Assembly: GCA_903839535.1 (NCBI GenBank)
Contig: CAIMCT010000217.1
Location: 1-49,016 of the forward strand
Direction of reading: 5' to 3'
Source: an uncultured Desulfobacteraceae bacterium
GTDB lineage: Bacteria; Desulfobacterota; Desulfobacteria; Desulfobacterales; Desulfatirhabdiaceae
DNA: 49,016 nt
The notes beneath the pieces were generated by a model. The model searched no databases. It saw only the letters and a list, made by a program, of their open reading frames with translations, and was not told the DNA's origin. Position 1 is the stretch's first letter. Each line of letters begins with the position of its first letter. This document shows positions 43,700-49,016 of this stretch, piece by piece. Position numbers and translations under genes: made by a program.

Positions 43700-46594
43700 A
43701 TGACTAAAAAGAGCGACCTTTTAAAACCAGCGAACAATACGTTCCGGCAGCTCATGCAGCCAGTTATGACAGTCTTGCACAACATAGTTGCTATAACGCG
43801 AATTTTGTTGACTCACCTACGATGCTGCCATGTCCTTATCATGGTATTGCTTACGCCCTGTTCCAGCCTCGTGTTTGGCCTCGATGCCCCCCTGATTCAG
43901 ATGCACAGCCACATTGTCCTTAGCGAGCAGGATGCGCAATTTATCCAGTCTCTTGCTCCGCTTCGAGTGATGGTGGATGACAATTTCACTCCCCTTTCAT
44001 ACTACGATACCAATACCAGCTCCTATCAGGGGATCAGCGTTGATCTCTTCCGTTATCTTGCAGACATTATGGGGCTCAAGTATCAGTTTCTGTATGATAA
44101 AAATCTTGCATGGTCGGACAAGACGGAGCTGCTCTACAATCGGAAAATTGATCTGCTTATGCCGGCAAGTTACACGGCTGAGCGAGCCACAACAGGCATC
44201 TTCACCGCCGGCTATCATGACACCTATTATGGAGCTATTGCAAAAATTTCAAAGAAGATCAAGATCAAAGACTCACACGACCTGGCATCCTACAAGATTG
44301 GCGTTGTAAAAGCCTGCTCCATAATACCGTTTATCCAGTCATTTGTCTCTCCCCACAGGATTATCTACTATGATAACCAAACACTCCTCTATCAGGCAGT
44401 CAGGAATGGCGACATCGATATTGCACTTCAGAACATAAATGTGTTTCACGAAGATCGCTATCGTCTGGATTTTGTTGATCTGACCATGTTGCATACCATC
44501 GTGGAATCACCGCGCAGATACGCCTTTTATCTTAACGCTACAGAGCAGAACAAACGGCTTGTAGCAATCATGGATCGCTACATAGCCGAGGTTGACTGTA
44601 GCAGTTTGATCGCTTATTACGAACAGGGCGAAGATGGACTGATCCTGCGCTATACCGAACAGAAACATCAAAAGAAGCTGCTGGAGCAGGTGATTACAGG
44701 AGCAGCGGTCCTGCTGATCATGCTTGGTATTGCCTACCTCAACCACCGCAGACTTGCAGCGAAACTTTCGGCGAGCCTGGATCAGCTACAGCAACAACAG
44801 GCGGAACTTCAGAAAGTCAACTGCTATCTTGAGGATGCTACGGCTAAGGCGATCGACATGGCGGCGCAGGCGGAGGCGGCTAACGTCGCCAAGAGCGAGT
44901 TTCTGGCCAACATGAGTCACGATATCCGTACCCCGATGAACGGGGTCATCGGCATGACCGGGCTGTTGCTGGATACTGATCTAAATGATGAACAGCGACG
45001 CTATGCCGAAATTGTGCGCTCCAGCGGTGAATCTCTGCTATGGCTGATCAACGACATCCTTGATTTCTCCAAGATCGAGGCGAAAAAGCTCGATCTGGAG
45101 ACGCTGGATTTTGATTTATGGAGCTTGTTGGACGACTTCGCTGGTACGCTGGCCGTGCAAGCTCATGAGAAGGGGTTGGAGCTGCTATGCGCCGCCGATC
45201 TAAATGTGCCAATGATGCTTCGCGGCGATCCGGGCCGTTTGCGCCAGGTACTCACCAATTTGGCAGGCAATGCTATAAAGTTCACCCATGATGGCGAGGT
45301 GTCGATCCGCGTAACATTAGTAGAAGATGCGCAAGAAAGCAGTGGACAGGCTACAGGAGGCTGTATGCAGGGCGATGCGTTTGAAGTGGGGGGGGGCATG
45401 AAGAGAGAAACAGTCACGCTGCGCTTCTCCGTGCGCGACACGGGCATAGGCATTCCTGCAGCCAAGATCGGGCTGCTCTTTGGCAAGTTCAGCCAGGTGG
45501 ATTCATCAACCACGCGGCAATACGGCGGGACTGGGCTTGGTTTGGCGATTTCCAGACAACTGGCCGAGCTGATGGGCGGTGAGGCCGGTGTTAGCAGCGA
45601 AGAAGGTAAAGGCTCGGAGTTCTGGTTCACAGCGCGCTTTGAAAAACAAGCTGCTGGGGCGGATATGGAAAGTATTCCGCCAGCCGATTTGCACGGCGTT
45701 CGTGTGCTGATAGTCGATAATAACGCCACCAGCCGCGAAATTCTGACCACCAGCTTTGCCCACTGGGGCATGCGCCCGACAGAGGTAGTGGATGGTCATG
45801 GAGCCATCCAAGCCCTCTATCTGGCGCTGGATGAGAACGACCCTTTTTGCATCGCCGTGATCGATATGCAGATGCCGGGCATGGACGGTGAGGCCTTGGG
45901 CCGGTTCATCCATGCGGACAAACGCCTAGCTAATACCCGGATGATGATGATGACTTCCATGGGGACGCGGGGCGACGCCCGGAGCTTCCAGGAGATCGGT
46001 TTCTCGGCATATACAACCAAGCCGATTAAGCACCAGGAACTGAAGGCGGCTATGTCTCTGGCGCTGACAGATCAGGTTGGAACCGCGCCGAAGCTCATCG
46101 CCACTCGTCACTCGGCCCGCGAGATGCTGAACATGTTCGCAGGCAGCAAGGCGCGCATTCTGCTGGCGGAAGACAACATCACCAACCAGAAGGTGGCGCT
46201 GGGCATCCTGAAGAAACTGGGCCTGCGCGCGGATGCAGTAGCCAACGGCGTGGAAGCGCTCACCGCCCTGCAAACCCTGCCCTACGACCTGGTGCTGATG
46301 GACGTGCAGATGCCTGAAATGGACGGATTCGAGGCCACAAGGAGAATTAGGAATTATGAATTAGAAATTACGAATAAAGCGCAAACAGACGATTCTTCTT
46401 CCTCATCCTCATTTGTAATTCGTAATTCATCATTCGTAATTCCGATTATAGCAATGACCGCCAATGCCATGCAGGGCGACCGTGAACGTTGCCTGGAGGC
46501 GGGCATGAATGATTATATCACCAAGCCTGTGTCGCCAAAGGCGTTGGCGGATGTGCTGGACCTATGGCTTCCCAAAGATAACTTGAACCATTAA
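43700..46594 (+). CDS. hybrid histidine kinase with periplasmic solute-binding domain and two receivers
   Basis: The protein has about 964 residues. A hydrophobic N-terminal segment (about 36-57) is followed by a periplasmic type 3 solute-binding domain (about 75-310: [29 protein letters not shown]) and a membrane segment near 330-345. Then come a coiled coil, HisKA with H407 ([15 protein letters not shown]), HATPase with DTGIGIPA, receiver one with D722 and receiver two with D868. The layout is like BvgS/EvgS kinases without the HPt domain. A frame extends upstream to 43586 through repeat sequence, so ATG 43700 is preferred. Residues 885-914 of receiver two are an in-frame repeat insertion. 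Confidence 0.88.
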   Translation: MTKKSDLLKPANNTFRQLMQPVMTVLHNIVAITRILLTHLRCCHVLIMVLLTPCSSLVFGLDAPLIQMHSHIVLSEQDAQFIQSLAPLRVMVDDNFTPLSYYDTNTSSYQGISVDLFRYLADIMGLKYQFLYDKNLAWSDKTELLYNRKIDLLMPASYTAERATTGIFTAGYHDTYYGAIAKISKKIKIKDSHDLASYKIGVVKACSIIPFIQSFVSPHRIIYYDNQTLLYQAVRNGDIDIALQNINVFHEDRYRLDFVDLTMLHTIVESPRRYAFYLNATEQNKRLVAIMDRYIAEVDCSSLIAYYEQGEDGLILRYTEQKHQKKLLEQVITGAAVLLIMLGIAYLNHRRLAAKLSASLDQLQQQQAELQKVNCYLEDATAKAIDMAAQAEAANVAKSEFLANMSHDIRTPMNGVIGMTGLLLDTDLNDEQRRYAEIVRSSGESLLWLINDILDFSKIEAKKLDLETLDFDLWSLLDDFAGTLAVQAHEKGLELLCAADLNVPMMLRGDPGRLRQVLTNLAGNAIKFTHDGEVSIRVTLVEDAQESSGQATGGCMQGDAFEVGGGMKRETVTLRFSVRDTGIGIPAAKIGLLFGKFSQVDSSTTRQYGGTGLGLAISRQLAELMGGEAGVSSEEGKGSEFWFTARFEKQAAGADMESIPPADLHGVRVLIVDNNATSREILTTSFAHWGMRPTEVVDGHGAIQALYLALDENDPFCIAVIDMQMPGMDGEALGRFIHADKRLANTRMMMMTSMGTRGDARSFQEIGFSAYTTKPIKHQELKAAMSLALTDQVGTAPKLIATRHSAREMLNMFAGSKARILLAEDNITNQKVALGILKKLGLRADAVANGVEALTALQTLPYDLVLMDVQMPEMDGFEATRRIRNYELEITNKAQTDDSSSSSSFVIRNSSFVIPIIAMTANAMQGDRERCLEAGMNDYITKPVSPKALADVLDLWLPKDNLNH
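46345..46441. repeat. dispersed AT-rich repeat inserted in frame in a receiver domain
   Basis: The sequence has GAATTATGAATTAGAAATTACG on one side and CGTAATTCATCATTCGTAATTC on the other as imperfect inverted arms around a serine-codon run. It adds about 30 residues (NYELEITNK to SSFVI) between ATRRIR and [11 protein letters not shown], which are normally separated by a short loop. Confidence 0.7.
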
Positions 46595-46713
46595 TGCCGA
46601 AGAACGGCTAAAGGCGAGTTTGCACTATTGCTAAATTACTTTTTTTAGTAATCCATTGCAAAAGCTATTTTGCTGAACAGACATTTGAGACAAAACGCTA
46701 TCGCAGGGCAAAA

Positions 46714-46878
46714 CTATATCCCTTCAACACCAAAGTTCCAAATTCTACCGGTTTTTGTAGTTAGCGCCCTGGAGTCCAAAACCGCATAGCGATAGGTTGA
46801 AGGCAGGTATCGACACTCATAAATTGCGGGAGGAACAGCGGGAGACCACGGCAAAACCAGTATTCTCGTAGTTGTCAT
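46714..46878 (-). CDS. possible 54-residue hypothetical protein
   Basis: A short frame (MTTTRILVLPWSPAVPPAIY at its N-terminus, WNFGVEGI at its end) lies 46 bases downstream of the membrane protein gene on the same strand. Composition is unremarkable, the ribosome site is poor, and I recognise no family. It may be noncoding. Confidence 0.25.
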   Translation of the reverse strand: MTTTRILVLPWSPAVPPAIYECRYLPSTYRYAVLDSRALTTKTGRIWNFGVEGI

Positions 46879-46924
46879 GGAGCTTGCCTGATTCCTTTGA
46901 GGCAGGGAAACTCCCGGGGGCATC

Positions 46925-48577
46925 TTAACGTATGTCCCAGCCGGACAGATATTTTGCCAAATTGTGCGGGAACACAAAAACCTTGCACCCCGCAAATGAG
47001 AGCTTTCTAATGGGTTTGCAGTTATAGAGTTCCAGCAACCCCCAGTCAACAGCTTCTTTTTCTTGTTCTTCTTGCGCTGTCAATATAAGAAATGTTTCCC
47101 CTTGCCATGCGCCAGGACGATACCATCGGTTCGAGGATAACCAGCGATCCGGTTTTGGCAAACCATGATCAATAACGATTTGACGAACGAGAAGTTTTTC
47201 GTCACTGAGAACACTGAGAACTCCTGCATTCCAAAATTTTGCATAGCCATAGTGCAACCCATTTTCCAGGAGGAAATCCTTGAGTCCATCCAGGTCATTA
47301 TGACGTTGGACACTGACGCTTCGATCAAATTTTGAACTGATTCCCATCTCCACAAATGCCGGGTACGCACTCGTCAAAAAGCAAGCCGCCACAGCCGCAA
47401 TGGAAAGTGAGACTATCGGCATCTTGGACCAATCAGGTTTTTGTGAGAGTGTTAGTATTAACGACAGCACCAGAGAAGGCACAAAATAACGAGAAATCAA
47501 AATGGGGTTATCCTTTGGCACTGTGGTAGTAATCTGCACAAAAAGTACACCGACAAGCGCCGTAAAAGCAAACGCTGCAAGAAAGGCGATGCCATTCCCC
47601 TTTTGCCGCAATGACGCATGGATTGAGTATGGTATCAAACCTAATAGAGTCAAGCCTGCCGCGAGCCTAGCTGCTTCATAGATGCCAATTTTACTCACCA
47701 CTTCTCCGTCTGCGGTTGGCAGCCCGCCAAATAAGGCGAGAAGGCTTTCAGGAATGGTGATAGCGTTTCTCAGCATGAGATTGTATGGAAGCCAGTATGC
47801 ATGAAGGGATGCAACATCGTTATTGAATCCCGCTAACGTTACGGAGTGAAGGGCGGTGCCCAGCATAACACCCGCAAAAACAATTGCAATCGAATACCAG
47901 GCAGTTTTTTTCTGTTCGGAGAACTCAGTGCGAGTCAGTCCCAGCATATACCACGCAATCGCAGCGATTATTGGAATACAAAAAAACATTACTGAACGCT
48001 GCGGGTTTGACCAAACCGCAAGACATAGAACACAAAAAAGCGCAAGTCCATAATACTTTCCTTGCTTCTGGCCCGCACGAAGAAACCTGTATGAGAAAAA
48101 AAGGATATAGCATGAAAAATAAACAAACACCCCATACGATACCTGACCGTAAAGATTCTCCGCCATAAAACCGGAGATTCCAGAAGCAACAATTGCGACG
48201 AGAAATATGCGACGAGAAATACTAACCTGTGTCAATCCTGTTAAAAACCATACCCCTGACAGGATGAGTACAGCAGAAATCAACCCCGAAATTGCATGCG
48301 ACAGATAGCCTGCAGGCATAAATGCGAGCAATGGGATTATAAATGTGTGCCCGAACAGGACAAAAAGCTCACCATTAACATAATTCCAGTCGCGCGGAAA
48401 ATACTGGCCGGTTTCTACAATTTCCCTGGCCAACAGTACCTTGGCAGCGCTATCCGAATGGAAAGCTGATTTGTAGCCAACAAAAAGATACCAACATAGC
48501 AACAAGAGATTGCATACCAGAAATAATAGCGCCAATGAAATTTTGGTTTTCTTTTGCAAATTAGCATGGACATTCAT
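46925..48577 (-). CDS. polytopic membrane protein, possible GT-C-type glycosyltransferase
   Basis: This inner-membrane protein of 550 residues starts with a signal-anchor-like segment (LALLFLVCNLLLLCWYLF) and has roughly ten to eleven further hydrophobic segments over the first 400 residues. After the first segment come FHSDSAAKVLLAREIVETGQ and the conserved-looking RDWNYVNGELFVLFGH. An acidic residue in the first extracytoplasmic loop is a feature of GT-C glycosyltransferases, which use lipid-linked sugars. The last 130 residues are soluble. The family assignment is by general architecture only. No glycan cluster is visible beside it. Confidence 0.7.
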   Translation of the reverse strand: MNVHANLQKKTKISLALLFLVCNLLLLCWYLFVGYKSAFHSDSAAKVLLAREIVETGQYFPRDWNYVNGELFVLFGHTFIIPLLAFMPAGYLSHAISGLISAVLILSGVWFLTGLTQVSISRRIFLVAIVASGISGFMAENLYGQVSYGVFVYFSCYILFFSYRFLRAGQKQGKYYGLALFCVLCLAVWSNPQRSVMFFCIPIIAAIAWYMLGLTRTEFSEQKKTAWYSIAIVFAGVMLGTALHSVTLAGFNNDVASLHAYWLPYNLMLRNAITIPESLLALFGGLPTADGEVVSKIGIYEAARLAAGLTLLGLIPYSIHASLRQKGNGIAFLAAFAFTALVGVLFVQITTTVPKDNPILISRYFVPSLVLSLILTLSQKPDWSKMPIVSLSIAAVAACFLTSAYPAFVEMGISSKFDRSVSVQRHNDLDGLKDFLLENGLHYGYAKFWNAGVLSVLSDEKLLVRQIVIDHGLPKPDRWLSSNRWYRPGAWQGETFLILTAQEEQEKEAVDWGLLELYNCKPIRKLSFAGCKVFVFPHNLAKYLSGWDIR

Positions 48578-49016
48578 AGATTCGTTATCTCACAAGCCTG
48601 AGCTACCAAGCCATTTCTATACGTTGTTGGCCCCCAGTTGATTTAAGTTAAAAAGGGCGGAAAATATTCAGAATAGGTTGACAATCATAAATGAATTATC
48701 GGATTAAATGTGTCTCTGTTTGAGGCCCATTTAATTTGAAAGAGTAAAAACAGCCAACACTTTGCAGGCAAACCTGTCTTTCCCACTGACCTGGGTTTTG
48801 GTAAAGAAACCCCTGAAAGGTGATACTCTTTGCATCGGCCAATTTGTCCAGAAAAGTTAACATAATGAGTTTATTGATACTAAGCTGATTCAATGTTATT
48901 TGGTGGATTTTGTAATTTCAGCAGGTTACAAAAAAATGAACTATGAGCATAACATGCTCATTAAGCAAGATCAAGGGAAAATGAATACAGGGCAGATGAT
49001 TTTGTTCCAACTTCAA
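48578..49016. other. AT-rich window end without a convincing gene
   Basis: The only frame of note is 65 codons on the minus strand at 48696-48893 (MNQLSINKLIMLTFLDKLAD at its start). I do not recognise it, and it lacks a clear ribosome site. The rest shows nothing beyond AT-rich sequence. Confidence 0.4.

Noticed and set aside
43426-43707. 93-codon plus-strand frame upstream of the hybrid kinase
   Set aside because: Most of it is translated repeat sequence (43516-43598), and it overlaps the better supported kinase start at 43700.
45163-45771. 202-codon minus-strand frame within the hybrid kinase
   Set aside because: It is antisense to HATPase and receiver-linker sequence with clear motifs. 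It has no ribosome site and no recognisable product.

Overview
The window looks like a chromosome segment from an anaerobic bacterium of the Desulfobacterota, most likely a sulfate reducer of the Desulfobacterales type. This is inferred from gene content, not from a marker gene. It carries heterodisulfide-reductase-like (Hdr) electron-transfer proteins, a Ni carbon monoxide dehydrogenase cluster, methylene-tetrahydrofolate reductase subunits of the Wood-Ljungdahl pathway, many PAS-type histidine kinases, and many small palindromic repeats. No rRNA, tRNA, CRISPR array or intact transposase was seen.

Layout, left to right. (1) 1-2820: hdrA (5' end outside the window), hdrC and hdrB, followed by a tandem universal stress protein, a single-domain response regulator and a PAP2 phosphatase. 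(2) 5.0-8.2 kb: a possible sigma-54 promoter, an orphan P-loop kinase-like gene, and a NarL-type histidine kinase/response regulator pair. (3) 8.2-11.0 kb: an IS3-like remnant, glpK, and the debris of a kinase/HD-GYP regulator pair. (4) 11.0-15.9 kb, minus strand: a CO dehydrogenase operon in the order gamma-carbonic anhydrase, FAD oxidoreductase, CooF-like ferredoxin, CooS, with a second near-identical carbonic anhydrase gene at the far end. (5) 16.1-22.0 kb: a DnaJ-like protein, a class IV aminotransferase, a large hybrid kinase and a dodecin. (6) 22.2-24.15 kb: an AT-rich murA paralogue whose 3' end runs into a truncated acetyltransferase gene, then two copies of a MITE-like repeat.

(7) 24.15-36.75 kb, minus strand, is the centre of interest. 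Read in the direction of transcription it is: a MetF-like protein, a giant HdrA (1495 residues), an MvhD-type iron-sulfur subunit, MetV, MetF, a response regulator, two histidine kinases and serC. The giant HdrA and MvhD genes are each interrupted by one in-frame UGA exactly where the family has a conserved cysteine, and each UGA is followed by a plausible bacterial SECIS hairpin. I read both as selenoproteins. The giant HdrA has two HdrA units with a GltD/NfnB-like pyridine-nucleotide module inserted in the first. Together these genes suggest a selenium-dependent, flavin-based bifurcating methylene-THF reductase linking NAD(P)H, ferredoxin and the methyl branch of the Wood-Ljungdahl pathway. 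The CODH operon and the separate hdrABC genes fit the same metabolism.

(8) 37.2-42.9 kb: an MFS exporter, a periplasmic rhodanese, lpdA and an E2 acyltransferase gene without an E1 partner, and an HNH nuclease. (9) 42.9-49.0 kb: an island of nested palindromic repeats, a hybrid kinase with a periplasmic solute-binding domain and a repeat inserted in frame in its last receiver domain, and a polytopic membrane protein of glycosyltransferase-C type.
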